Shown here piece after piece: positions 9,750-21,898 of a stretch of DNA of 64,000 nucleotides; position 1 is the stretch's first letter, and each line of letters opens with the position of its first letter. The DNA lies in the NCBI GenBank assembly GCA_945643635.1, contig CALZFC010000251.1, positions 2,405,001-2,469,000 on the forward strand. Direction: 5' to 3'. The notes below the pieces were generated by a model. It was not told the DNA's origin. It saw only the letters and a list, made by a program, of their open reading frames with translations, and searched no databases. A program made the translations under genes and the position numbers. The DNA comes from Allodiplogaster sudhausi. Taxonomy: Eukaryota; Nematoda; Chromadorea; Rhabditida; Diplogasteridae.

Positions 9750-12700
9750 TTACTGTTGTTCAAAGCTGCCGAATCCGGATGCGCCGCCCGCAACCGACAT
9801 CTTGGGAATCTTGCCAGTGAGCTCGAGTTGCGTGTCGATCATCTAGAAATGAAGAAAAATTCCTTCGAAAACTATTAATTATTCCTTGAATCTTTGGCAA
9901 AAGGTAGAAAAAAACATATTCCAAAGTTAAAACTCTCCTTGAAATTATAACCACCACAAAATGAATCCCATTACATACAGGAAGCATTTCCGGATATACA
10001 ATTCTATCCACACTTCACCCTCTCTTCACTTCACTGATCATCTAGAAATGAAGAAAGAAAAAGAAGATTAATTCTACACAGGGAATAGATTCTACGCTAT
10101 CGACTGCATTAGAAACAAAGAGAATTTGTCAAAATCTGTGGGGTTTGGCTGCGAGTGGGGAGGACGCCCAAATCATGGTGGGTCTTCTCTACTGTAGACG
10201 GCGGCAGCCGTTTTCAAACTTGTTATTGTTATATACTAGAAACAATTTTAATTTTCTTTTTTTTTAAATTTTCTAAAATTAATCTTTGTTTTTTTTTTAA
10301 ATTAAAAAGAGAGAGAGAGAGAAAAAGAAAATTAATTCCGAAAGGAGTAAAGTTATACTACCTGCATGAGCTCGGCAGGCGCCGGGACACGGCCGCTCTC
10401 CAGCTTGGACCACAGTAGGGTTTCGCCGAGGTAGATCTGGAAGAGGGGAGGGGGTGAGGATTAGAAGAGTGAGAGAGAGAGAGATAGAGAGAGAGAGCAT
10501 GGCGTACAGGGAGGGAAGAGAAAGAGAGAAAGAGAGAGAGAGACATACGGAGAGGGAGAGAGAGAGACATACAGAGAGGGAGAGAGAGAGAGAGAGAGAG
10601 CAAAATAGTAATCTTCCGTACCTCAAAAGCCCCGGTGGACATCAGCGAGCCCTCGACCATGTTGGAGACAAGGAAAGTCATCATGCACGCCGAGATCTTG
10701 TTAGCCTGAATCGGGGAGAAAAACTCTCTAGAAATACCGTATTCCCAAGTTAAAACTCTCCTTAATACCGTAACCTTATTCTTTGCATCTGGGGCAAAAC
10801 GTAGAAGAAAACATAAGTTAAAGCTCTCCTTGAAATTATAACCACTCCAAAATGAATCCCATTATATATAGGAAGCATATCCAGATCAAATCCACCTCTC
10901 TCTCTCTTCACCTCACTGTTTTCTTCAGCGTCTTGTATTCTTTAGACGATTCTTCAAAGTATTTAACGAATCCCATGGTGACATATTGCAAATTGTAACG
11001 TCTATGACAGAGATGTACACGGTTATGTACTGCTGAATCTTACATACTTTTTTTCTTATATATTTAAAGAAATGTGTGAATAAAATATATTTTTAATTAT
11101 ATAAATATTAAAAATAAATAAAATAATGATGAAACTACATACATGCGCCCACTGGAGAACGGTCGGGGTGGCCCAGCCGATCGATGCGAACGGGTCCATT
11201 CCGCCGATCACGGAAACGAACACGCCCATCTTGGCGAAGCTGACGAACTGCAATACGACATCGGATAACTACTTTGACACTGTGTTTATCGAAACAGTCT
11301 ATAAAATTAATTTCTATTAAAAATATAAAAAAAATCGCTTGAACAAAATGAAGTATACGATAAGACAATCTCTTTACTGGCATTGGTATTATGACATGCT
11401 GTAATTCACACGAAGAGATGCCAGGAGAGAATGCAGGGGTAATTTTTTTTAAATATATTTATTAATGGCAGAAAGATGGTGAGAATTTTTAGTAATAATT
11501 AGCTAAGTTAATAAATAAAATAAATAATAATAATAATAAATAAGCCAACCAAAAATTACTGACATTCGACAAGTACGCCTTCCATGGCGCGGGCGGATAG
11601 TTGGCGCCTTCTGTCGGCATGAGTGGATACTTCTCGCGGACGACCTGCGTGAATTGATCGAACGCCTGGCGATAGCCGCATGAGACACTGCAGAAGAGTT
11701 TATTTTCATAACTTTTGTTTTATTTCTTTTAGTTTTATGCCACCGGACCATTAAAAAAATCCATATATATGCAACTATATTTTTTTCTTAAGTCACCATA
11801 AAGTGCTATTTATTAGTTATAGTAAAAAAAAAATGGGAAAAAATCGCAGATTGAAATGTGCAGAAATATAAAATGAATTCGAGAACTCGGTAAACCACCA
11901 CAATGGCTCGCCGCGAGTGCTAATTACAAATTTCATAGTTCAGAGAATATCCTTCGATGTTACTGTTATATCTTTTTTTTCTTACAGTAAATTGAGGGCT
12001 CATCGACATAAGTTGATTGATTGATTGATTTATTTACGTGGTGTTGAGATGGTTGGGAAAATAAATTAAGAATAAAATTTCGGTTAGACAAAAAAGGATG
12101 TTATAAAATACCAATCGAAAATAGTAATAATAATAATAATAATAACAATAATAATAATAATAATAATAAAAGACTGGGTCGAACCAGTAGAGGAAACGAA
12201 GGGGAGGCAAGTCGGTGGCGGGCGATGGCTGCTGCCGTGCGAATGAAGCCGGCTCACGGACTTGGACGTTTTCCTAGAAGCGGAGAAAAAAACTCACTTT
12301 TGAATTCGCGCGCCTTTTTTGCCTGACACAAATTTTAGACAGCTTTTATTGAGTCTCGACTAGAGTCCCGAGGAAAATTCAAATATATCATTGTTGAGTT
12401 TTGTGCTCCTTTAAGAGGAGCCTTTCCAAAAATTCTTAGCTGATAAACAGAATAAGAAAAAAATATTAAATTAAAAGCAAAAAAGAAGTGGCCCGATTCC
12501 AAACCATATGTTTTCCCTTCATTAAACTCTGTTTCTTACATTCCTAGTATTATTCTAAAAAAACAACCTATAAGTAAAATTTTTTATATTATATTAATCT
12601 CTACTGTTCTTTTTATCTTCAATATTCATCAATTCTTCGTAGGTTACGTGATCACTTCCAACAGCACCTTTAAGTGGATATCAGTTGATTGAATCTCGAT

Positions 12701-13538
12701 TATAAAAAAACAGGGTACTGTATCGTTACTCCAACCCAAACGATACGAAAACTTCTTGGAGTAAGGAGCACCGAAATGGTACCAAAAAACCCCCACTGAC
12801 ATCAAGGATGTCATCCTGGTTGTGGCTGCTGCTGAAGACGGACTCGGACGTGACGTCATCATCGCCAAACTCGCGTCGAAAGTCGGCGTCTTCGGATTGC
12901 TAGAAAAAAAGGTTGCTCAAGCCCAAAAAAAAGAAAAAAAATATATCTATATATATTTCTCAAGCTTATATGTCTTTGATTGCTGGAATAGAAGGAGATT
13001 CAATGCTTTAAAAAACAAAAGAATATTTCTCTAGCTTAAATATCTATGGTTGCTGGAAAAGAAGGAAAATAATAAAACGCATAGCAAGATAAATTAGAGA
13101 ATATTTATCAAGACTAAATAACTTTTATCGTTAGAAAAAGAAGGGAAATTAAAGAGTTTATCAAGCCAAAAAAGGAAAGATATTTCTACAGATCATAGAT
13201 AACCTTCATTATAATAAAAGAAAGAAAAATTTAAAGTTTATCAATATAATACAAGGAAGAATATTGCTCTAGCTTAAATAGGGAACATAGGAAACCTCAT
13301 ATGGCATGTCTTTTCTGCGAATTTCCCATAATTTATCCACCATATCAGAAAGACGCGTTCAACTTTCATGCAAGAGCAGCAAAGTGCGTTAAGGATTCCT
13401 CTTTCGATTGACAATGACCCACAATCCCCTCCCCCAATAAAAATGACGAAAAACCTCCTCTTGACGCGAAGAGAACACGTCATTAAGTGATATCACAAAG
13501 GCCGCTGTCAGTAGAAGCCAACCGGAGCGATTCATCAT
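9750..13538 (-). CDS. Selenoprotein T-like protein, Cys-containing (SelT/Rdx family), ER thioredoxin-like oxidoreductase
   Basis: Eight exons on the - strand: 13455-13538, 12801-12899, 12185-12273, 11564-11687, 11143-11247, 10622-10705, 10362-10436, 9750-9842 (stop 9750-9752). They encode 250 residues with all phases consistent. An N-terminal hydrophobic segment (MMNRSGWLLLTAAFVISL) looks like a signal peptide, followed by an acidic linker. The redox motif CVSC, split across exons 3 and 4, sits where vertebrate SELENOT has CVSU, so Sec is replaced by Cys and no SECIS element is needed. A membrane segment (FVSVIGGMDPF region) and the conserved blocks ACMMTFLVSNMVEGSLMSTGAFE and WSKLESGRVP follow. 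The family is an ER-resident oxidoreductase. Three donors are GTCAGT. The gene is divergent from the phosphatase gene, with 765 bp between the two start codons. Confidence 0.94.
10437..10621 (-). repeat. CT-rich intron of the SelT-like gene
   Basis: On the coding strand this intron is almost wholly CT microsatellite running toward the exon 7 acceptor. On the + strand it reads as GA repeats with ACATACGGAGAGGG interruptions. Confidence 0.9.
12953..13283. repeat. Degenerate tandem repeat, about 70-81 bp per unit, in SelT-like intron 1
   Basis: Units beginning ATATTTCTC(A/T)AGCTTA start at 12953, 13023, 13101, 13180 and 13261 (spacings 70, 78, 79, 81). Each continues with a TTGCTGGAA-like block and a purine-rich tail. 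The copies are strongly diverged. The array fills most of the intron between the signal-peptide exon and exon 2. Confidence 0.7.
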
Positions 13539-14303
13539 GCTCTATCTCTAATCGATCGATACCAGAATCTTAAGAAGTCGAAAAACTTACCGCTTAATGT
13601 TAGTTGTGTTTCCATTACACACTTATTGCATGACTAATAGCACAAACGAGAAAAAGAACAAAACTATAAAAACAGCGAGTTGCTTATGAACACTAAAGAA
13701 GAAAATACACTTTTAATCAAGAAAAGATCTGGAGAAAGTTTGCGATAAGAGTCGACGACGAAAGAGCAGATAAAGAAAAGGCGAAATGGAAAAAGAACAC
13801 CGAGTAGTCCATGCACACCCTTCTCGCAATTGCTATATGACCCGGGTTGTGCTTGATAGTGGCTAGGCTCGGGCTCCAAAGTGTGTTTTGACGGGACGTA
13901 AAAGTGTCATTACGACCTTAAAATAGTTTTCTGAAGTTCACCAATTTTTCTTAGAATGTACTTCGCACTTTGCTTACTATAGCACAATATAATCTTGCAC
14001 TTATGCACCTAGATCTTTATCCTTCATTCTTCAAGAAATTAAGAATAAGCAGCAATATCGGAAAAAAGATTATTATACAGCAGCAATATGTGATTATAAT
14101 TTCCCATCTCAACAAAACTTTATACTATATGTAATTGCTGATTGACAGTTTGAAAGACTTTTGAAAGCATTGCTGAATTCACATCAATTTTCAAATAACC
14201 TATTTTTGCTTGAGTTCTGATGTGTCATTCTACTACCGTCTTTTCGAGTATTCGACTTCCCCTTCTCACTTCAATCGACTGCGTTCCTTTCGAATGATCG
14301 ACA
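13539..14303. promoter_or_regulatory. Divergent intergenic region between SelT-like (-) and phosphatase (+) genes
   Basis: The two start codons face away from each other across 765 bp, so the region probably contains both promoters. No consensus TATA element is evident. No reading frame here looks coding. Confidence 0.45.
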
Positions 14304-15589
14304 ATGGTGCCTAGCCATCGCAAGAAGAGTCAGCATTGCTTTCCCCTTTCCCCTCTACTTCCCTGTCCCTCACTCTAACCCAGTATCCCTCACTATCTCT
14401 CACCACCCCAACCATCTCTCTTACTCCTCTTCCGCTTCCACTATCTCTGAATCCCAAAACTATCTTTCTCTGGCCAGTTATTAGTGTATTTATTCTATTC
14501 GTTTATTGTACATTTCAGACTCGAAGAAGGCGAAAAACTCAATGAAGGTGAAGATGCGCAAGAAGGATTCCACTCAGACGGCGCGGATCGGTGAATTGAA
14601 GTGAGAGGAGTTTCAAGGACCAACCTCTCTCATCAATTGAATCACGGAAATTGATTCTTTTTTTGTGGACTGAAATGATACTGATTTTACTTGCAATGGA
14701 ATTTGGAGGATTTCTATTTCACCATTCCAGATTGATTGGCACGGTTGAAGAAGAAAAAAAATGATGATGGCATTATTATTTATATTCCTAAACACCGTTA
14801 TGCGCTTTTGAACATGATGAAAAGATGGAGCGATCGCGAAACTTTCTACACGCCACGCTGGTCATACGTCTGCATGATGCTCCAGCCGTCAATTCATTCA
14901 TTCAATGTGTACAATGATCAAAACGATGATCTTCCGCCTACACGCATATATTCGCAAATTATGCTAATTAAAAAAAGAGCAATCGGGTATTTAGAGGGTA
15001 TTTGGATGAAATAAATTTAAAAATGGGTATAAATTTTAGAAAAAAAAGTAGGTATTCAGGAAAAATTAAATAATTTTTTCACCATTTCTCAACAGTACCC
15101 ATCGATTTGGTCTGGTGAGATTATAATCCTCCAAGTTAAATGTCTAGATGGTTCTCTTGTGAGTGTATAATATGGAATATGGACAGGATCGATCGAGAAT
15201 TCATTCAAAAAGATTAATTTTTCTCCTTTTCGGCATCAAGTATATCGAGATTGCTCGATATGCTAAATCGAGGGAGATCATTTTCGAAATTTCATTCTAA
15301 TTTTTTCTATGATCTCGAAAACTGAAGACAATGGATTTATCCGAATGATTTCGTAATCAAATTAGCGTGCTATAATAACTTACAAAAACAAGAAAAATTT
15401 TTGTAACAAAGATTGTTTACATATTTTTCCTTTGAATGTTTATTGTAATTCATATCTTCTATTTTTTTCAGTGAACATGAGCATGTGCCGAAGCCTCCTG
15501 AGCATGTGCCGAAGCCTCCTGTGAAGGAGAAGAGGGAGAAGAAGGAGCGAAAGGAGAGCGCCGAGACAGAGTGCAGTCATCGAATTTAT

Positions 15590-15617
15590 CTTGTTCTCTC
15601 TCCCATTCTTCTCATTC

Positions 15618-15648
<31 letters not shown>

Positions 15649-16012
15649 TCTCATTCTCTCTCTCTCGCTCTCTCTCTTCTCATTCTCTCTCTCTACTCAT
15701 TCTCTCTCTCTCTCTCTTTCTCCTCTCTCTTCTCATTCCCTCTCTCTCTTCTCATTCTCTCTCTCACTCACTCTCTCTCTTCTCATTCTCTCTCTCTCTC
15801 GCTCTCTCTCGCTCTCTCGCTCTCACTCTTCTCATTCTCTCTCTCTACTCATTCTCTCTCTCTCTCTCTTTCTCTCTTTCTCTCTCTTTTTATCTCTCGT
15901 GCTCTCTTCCTCTTTCTCTCTCTCTCTTCTCATTCTCTGTCTCTCTTCTCATTCTCTTTCTCGCTCTCTTCTCATTCTCTCGCTCTCTCTTCTCATTCTC
16001 TCTCTCTCTTCT

Positions 16013-16054
<42 letters not shown>

Positions 16055-16104
16055 ATTCTCTTTCTCGCTCTCTTCGCATTCTCTCTCTCTCTCTCTCTTC
16101 TCAT

Positions 16105-16136
<32 letters not shown>

Positions 16137-16289
16137 TCTCATTCTCTTTCTCGCTCTCTTCTCATTCTCTCTCTCTCTCTCTTCTCATTCTCTCTCTCTT
16201 CTCATTCTCTCTCTCTCGCTCCCTCTCTTTTCTCTCTTTCTCATTTTCTCTCTCTCAATCTCTCATTCATTCTTTCTCTCTCTCTGCAG
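15590..16289 (+). repeat. 700-bp CT microsatellite filling a phosphatase intron
   Basis: Nearly pure (CT)n with periodic TCTTCTCATT interruptions, running without a break into the exon 4 acceptor CTGCAG. Because it has no stop codons in several frames it mimics Ser/Leu-rich reading frames of more than 240 residues, which are not genes. Confidence 0.95.
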
Positions 16290-16743
16290 CGACACGCCGA
16301 CCGCGCCGCGAAATCCGCACAAGATGAATGCTGAGCAACTGGATCGTCTTAGGGCCTTCGCAAAGGTGAGAAGAAAATTGCGAAATAGCCTCCGCCCACA
16401 CGTCCAGGCGCAAAAATGAATCAAAATGGTATTAAAAAAATGAATCAAGATGTTAAAAAAGGATCACGATGTATTTTTTTTAAAGACTATTTTATCCGGA
16501 TATTTAAGGCATTAATGAATTTATATCAGACACATTAAATATTATTAAAAAAATTATGTTTTAATTAATGAATAAATTAAACCTAAGAATCTCTTGCCCA
16601 ATTTCCAGAGTCTCCAGACAAAGGGCGTCCCGGGGCTGCTCGCCGAGTTCGAGAGCGTCAAGGCCTTCAACGTCTTGCCGCCGCCCATCGTCGCTCACTC
16701 TGCCAACCTCGACAAGAATCGCTACAAAGGTGTCGAAAGGAAT

Positions 16744-16812
16744 GAATTCACACGTTTGAACTCGCGCCAATTCACGTTTGAATTCCCGCCAATTCACGTT
16801 TGCATTTCCGCC
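16744..16812. repeat. Three tandem 22-24-bp units with E2F-like CCCGCC ends
   Basis: Units AATTCACACGTTTGAACTCGCGCC, AATTCACGTTTGAATTCCCGCC and AATTCACGTTTGCATTTCCGCC follow one another directly after the exon 5 donor of the phosphatase gene. Each unit ends in a GGCGGGAA-type (reverse complement) core resembling an E2F binding site. Confidence 0.75.
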
Positions 16813-17778
16813 CCTCGCTCAAAGGAAGGAGCTTTTTCCGAAAAGAAAAGAGGGGCTCTAGGTGAAGCCGACGAACATGCACATTTGCGGCAAAATGGTT
16901 TTAAAAAAATGTATCCACATATTATTTTAGTTTTTGTGCGCAGTCTTCTAGCTTGACGCGAAATACAGAGAAACGGGGCGAAATGAAATGATTTTTTTTA
17001 ATCGGGAGCGCTTGTACTTGCTTTTTCTTGAAAGCTGGTGAGATCTCGGAGTCATCATTGGGTTTCGAGAAATGGCGCTGGAATGGAATGCTGTGGTCAT
17101 AGCACAGTGCAATAATCGCCTTGCTACTTTTTTGGGTGCTTTTTGGCGGTGGCTTGAAAAATAGCGGGCGTTAATTTGTATAGCATGAAAATGATAAGAT
17201 TTCTGTAATTTCTAAATTGTAATTTGTAATTAATTACGGGAATTGTTATTTTGTAGGTAATTAATAAAATGCCTCAAAATAAAAAATTTAAAAATTTGCA
17301 CATGCACAGACATTGTTTGCCTCGACACATCTCGCGTCGTGCTGACGGTCGAAGAGGGTCTGGCTACTCGGATTACGTCCATGCTAACCACGTGCGAGGA
17401 GAGCCATTCGTCAACCACTTCATCGCCGCTCAGGTATACTGTAATTTTATTTTTGTTCTTATTTTTACTTTTAATTATTATTTATTATTTTTTTCCTGTC
17501 TAATCATTCTAACAGATATGTAAGAAGAAATATGATTTGTATTTGGTGAATTTTCTTTTTTTTATTAAAATTTTTTTACTTTTTTATTATTTTTAAACGT
17601 TATAATACAAATAATAAGCTTCTTCTTGAAGGGCCCCCTCGATCACACGATCGTCGACTTCTGGAGAGCGGTCATCCAGAATCGCGTCGGCTACATCGTC
17701 ATGCTCTGCGAGGTCGTCGAACTGAGCAAGATCAAGTGTGGGCGGTTAGTGGAGAGAGAGAGAGAGAAAGAAAGGGAA

Positions 17779-17811
<33 letters not shown>

Positions 17812-17995
17812 AAGAGCGAGAGAGAAAGAGAGAAAGAGAGAATGAGATTGAAGAGCGAGGAGATTGAAAAGAAAGAGAGAGAGAGTGAAAGAATGAAAAG
17901 GAGCGGAAGAGGAAGAGTGAGATTTCCAGGGGACGTAGACATAGTCGAGGGCAATTTTTGTGGATAAGGTTGGAGGAGCGGGATGGACTAAGGAA

Positions 17996-18029
<34 letters not shown>

Positions 18030-19703
18030 CAGAGAAACTTATGATGGAGAGAGAATAAAAGATATCGACAGGATGCATGCCATGTGTTTCAGATATTTCC
18101 CCGACGAAGTCGACAAGCCCGCGTTCTTCGGCAACGAACGCTACCAGATCCAGGTCGAATCTTTGTGATCGAATCTCTCTCTCTAGTCGTGTCTTTTTAA
18201 GTGGAAAGAGCTGTTCTTTCAAGAGATTTTATTGCTATCATACTTTTGGATTGGGCAAAAAAAATAATAATAATAAATGCAAAAAAAAGTTCAGGTAACC
18301 GTAAACAAGTACACGCCGCGCACCGAAGGTCAGAGCCTCGACTACCGCGCCATTCAAGTGGAGGCTCCCGGCAAGGCTGTCCGTCTGATTCATCACTTCC
18401 ATTGGCGCGAGTGGTGCGATTTTCGCTAATTTTTATTGATCAAAACAGAATTATGAATTGGGTGACCAGTAAAAACATCGAGTCTTTATTGTTGGTTTTC
18501 CTATTGCTTATTGATTAATTGAATTTCAAACAAGTATACCGCATGATTAAACATATATCTGTTTGAATGTGAGAAAAAAGGAGATCATAAATATGTATAT
18601 AGTTTTTTATTATATTATAACTTTGCGGAATAACTGCAACTTTTATAACAACAAGATTCAAACTGACCTCCAATCTCTCTGCTTCTCTACTCCCTCTGCA
18701 CTCTCTCTCTCTATCTGTATCTGTCTGTTTATCTCTCCCTATCTTTCTCGCTGTCTCTTTTCTCTCTCTCTCTCCCTTTTCTTTCAGGCTGGACCGCGGC
18801 GTGCCCGAGATGACCCTTCCCCTTCATCGTCTGCTCAACCAGAGTCGCTCCAAGAAGTTCGCCACTCTCGTCCACTGTAGCGCTGGCGTCGGTGAGTGTT
18901 TAATCCATTCGTACATATGTTTTCCCGCCAAAAGTTATTTGAAATTGTTTTACGGTGGCAATTGGCGCGTGGAAACGTGCAAGAAGTATATAAATATGAC
19001 ATACAAACAATACTTGTATTTCTATTGGTTCACTTTCTATCTCTCACTCCGATATCTCTCTTTCTCCTCTCTTTCTATCCCTCTATCTTTCTCACTCTCC
19101 CTCACTCCTCTCCCCCATTCAGCCTTTCTCTCCCCCTCTCTCTTTCTGTCTCTCTCTCCCTCTCTCTCTCTCTCATTCTCCCCCTCTCTATCTCTTTCTC
19201 TCTCTCCCTATACCTCCCTCTGTCTCCCTCCCTCTCTCTCTCTCTCTCTCTCCAAGCCGAACCTGCACTCTGATCGCCGTTGAATGGGTGCTGTAGCGCC
19301 TGATGCTCGGGCAAGAGCCCGACATGAAAGAGATGCTCATCTCCCTGCGGAGTCAGTGGAGAGAAGTGTTTTGCACAAAGAATTTTAAAAGAAGAAATGT
19401 GAAAGCAATATTCTTTGTTTAAAACTAAAATTTAATTTTAAATTAAACTGAACTAAAGTTTTTTTCTATAATGTTTTTTTAAAGATATAATTTTCAAACT
19501 TTATCTATTGGCATCAAGACTTTAAATAAATAAATAAATATATTAATTAATTAATTAATTAACTGATTAATAAATTAAATAATTACATACCTCCAGAGCA
19601 GCGCGCGTGCGCCATCCAGACGTCGATGCAATACGTCTACGTCGCCCAGGCCGTCTTCCGCTTGCTCTGCCACGTCGACCAGAGCACCAAGGAGCACATC
19701 AAT

Positions 19704-19969
19704 GTTGGTACCGTTTCTCTCCCTCTCTCTCGTCTCTCGTCTCTCTCTCTCTCTCGTCTCTCGTCTCTCTCTCGTCTCTCTCTCTCTCGTCTCTCTCTCT
19801 CTCTCGTCTCTTTCTCTCGTCTCTCTCGTCTCTCTCTCTCTCCCTCTTTTCTCTCTACTCTCTCTCTCTCTCTCTCTCTTTTCTCTCTACTGTCTCTCTC
19901 TCTCTTTCTCTCTCCCCCTCTCTACCTTTCTCTCTCTCTCCCTCTTTCTCTCTCTCTCTCTCTCTCCAG
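19704..19969 (+). repeat. CTCTCGT/CT microsatellite intron of the phosphatase gene
   Basis: The last intron is a (CTCTCGT)n array grading into pure CT and ends at the acceptor CTCCAG of the terminal exon. Similar CT tracts fill the introns ending at 18787 and 19256. Confidence 0.9.
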
Positions 19970-20548
19970 GAGTACCGCAAGTTCTCCGATGAGATGCGGC
20001 AGACGCACGCTGAGTTGGCGCGCAATGCGACTCCGGCCGAGCTGCCACCGCCGCCCAAGAACATGGAGATGCCGATGGCAGCAGAGGCTCTAGGCTCCGC
20101 CCACCCGTCCAAACCTCCAGGCCCCGCCCACTCTTCCCTCTTGGCCCCGCGCACCTCGTCAACTTCCCAGTAGCCAAACTAGCGATAAATCTGGCCTCAA
20201 ATAACATTGTTTCTCGCATTATTAGATCGTTCAATTAATATCCATTTACTGATGAACGAAAATATTTATTCCACGTTAAAAGAAAAGATCGGATATTTAC
20301 AATGTCGTGATTCGTAATGTATGCTTGAAATTCCGTATTACGTAATATACATCAGTGATTGCATATCTTCAAAAAGATGGTGCATATATGCAAGTCGTAA
20401 AATCACAAAGAACGAAGACAGGGTCCGTGAGAAATGTAAAACAAATTGTGTATATCTTTCTCTCTTCTCTCTTTTCTCTCTTTTTCTCTCTCTCTTACTT
20501 TGTCTCTCTCTCTTTTTCTCTCGCTAAAACCGACATCCTCCATCCGGA

Positions 20549-20684
20549 ATGCCATCTGAGCAGCCGGCCGTACACTGCGTGGTTGAGCAGAATGATGGCC
20601 AGACAAAGGAAGCTAATCCGATCTTTTCATTCATCCAGCTGCGAATCTGGGACAACGAGAAGCTCACAATCAGGGGTGTCAAAG
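20549..20684 (+). CDS. Putative isolated exon, unrecognised
   Basis: Open frame starting with ATG, 45 residues, beginning MPSEQPAVHCVVEQ and ending TIRGVK before a GTATGT donor (20684). Codon composition and GC content are exon-like. It sits 5' of the CHD7-like exons on the same strand and could be their upstream exon. Further candidate exons at about 21130-21228 (Lys/Arg-rich) and 21371-21522 cannot be phased into one transcript with certainty. No family is recognised. Confidence 0.35.
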
Positions 20685-21763
20685 TATGTTTGTTAAGTAT
20701 TTACTTGCTTACCCTAATTGTTATGTTTTTTTAGAAGCGTTTACACTAATTGTTATGTTATGAGTAAGTAAATGTCTAAGAAAATCCCTTTCCTTTGTGA
20801 ATTATTATAAAATAATGAAAAGGAAAAATCCTCAGCAAAAAAAAGAAAGCTTGAACAAAACGATTAAAGCCCGTTTTCGACTAAAGAGAGGCCGCTAGCT
20901 TGCACGGCGCATCTTTTCCTATTAGTTTAAGATGAACAGGCGCTTCTGCGTTGAGATTCGTGAATTAAAGAACTCTTGTGCAAGTCCATTTTGATAAGCT
21001 ATCGAATTCTGTGATATGTTTATTTATTTATCAAGATAGAGGTTGAAACATCCGCAATATTTGAAAGCTGATTGTGAATTTCAGAATGTCAAGTAAAATA
21101 TTTAAAAAATTTAAAAAAAGGGGAGAAAAATCAAGGTTCTTGTAAACGCTCTGCAATCATTGCAAATCTCCCCGGCGAGAAAGCTGCGAAGAAGGTCACG
21201 AGGCTTCTCCAGAAAGGAAGAAGAGGGTGTATTTCCTTTTTTTCTTTCCTCTCTATTTTACTTGCTCTTACTCTCTCTCTCTCTTTCTCTCTCCTACGAT
21301 TTCTCTCGATTTCTCACTCTCTACCTCCCTATCTTAATCGCTTCTCTCACTAGCCTTCTCTTTCCAAAAAGGCGCGAAATTTGAATTTGAATATGTTCGT
21401 GGTGGGCGTGGCTCGCAGCTCTGACGTCATCGTGAACGCGACTTCTTCTCCGACCCTCGGCGGCCGCTCGCACGAGCAACTCCAGCCTGTCAATCCATCG
21501 CTCGTCATTGCACACTTTACAGATTTTGGTGGGAGATTTGAATTTGAATTTGTTCTATAGATTCTGACAGCTTCTCTTTTCTACGGAAAAATGAATTAAA
21601 ATAATAAAAAAAGTGGATGTCAAGTAGCTTCTTTTGAAACACTCATTCTGTCCCTTTCTCTGACCGTCATTCCTTGTCTCTAGAATCCCTTCAGAACCAT
21701 GACGTCTTTTAGTCGTTTGTTCTTTTAGTGGACAAGCTGCTGCTCTTGCCGAGCTTAAAGGAG

Positions 21764-21898
21764 AGGGAAAGAAAGAAGAGGTATGAGAGGGGTGTATAAC
21801 CATATAAAAACATCTAATGGGAGGAGCAAATAACGAATAAAACATCTAATTGGCTGTGGAACTCTGATCGCGCCAATATTCACATTAATCCCTTAATT
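21764..21898. repeat. 130-bp dispersed repeat, copy 1
   Basis: A block from AGGGAAAGAAAGAAGAGG to CCAATATTCACATTAATCCC is repeated in the same orientation at 23936-24066, with about 10 percent differences. The two copies bracket the CHD7-like exons, and the second copy directly abuts the inverted duplication at 24067. Confidence 0.85.

Larger units (their letters stand above)
14304..20173 (+). pseudogene. Protein tyrosine phosphatase of the nematode-expanded type, disrupted by three lesions
   Basis: Thirteen exons: 14304-14328, 14519-14600, 15472-15570, 16290-16365, 16609-16729, 17310-17433, 17632-17744, 18093-18153, 18295-18413, 18788-18891, 19257-19351, 19597-19703, 19970-20173 (TAG). A Lys-rich tail with two VPKPP repeats is followed by a full classical PTP domain: NRYK, DYVHANHV, the WPD-loop region reading HFHWREWLDRGVP, and the P-loop HCSAGVG-RT split between exons 10 and 11. 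The C-terminus is Pro-rich. Lesions: one G missing at 17356-17358; one G missing at the exon 11 boundary (19254-19257), which puts the catalytic Arg out of frame; and TAG at 19294-19296 where Gln is expected. The WPD loop has Leu for Pro. It could be a recent pseudogene or a real gene with consensus errors. Confidence 0.85.

Noticed and set aside
15485..16419. Overlapping Ser/Leu-rich reading frames of 247-282 codons
   Set aside because: They are translations of the CT microsatellite that fills a phosphatase intron; only the first part (15485-15570) is true exon.
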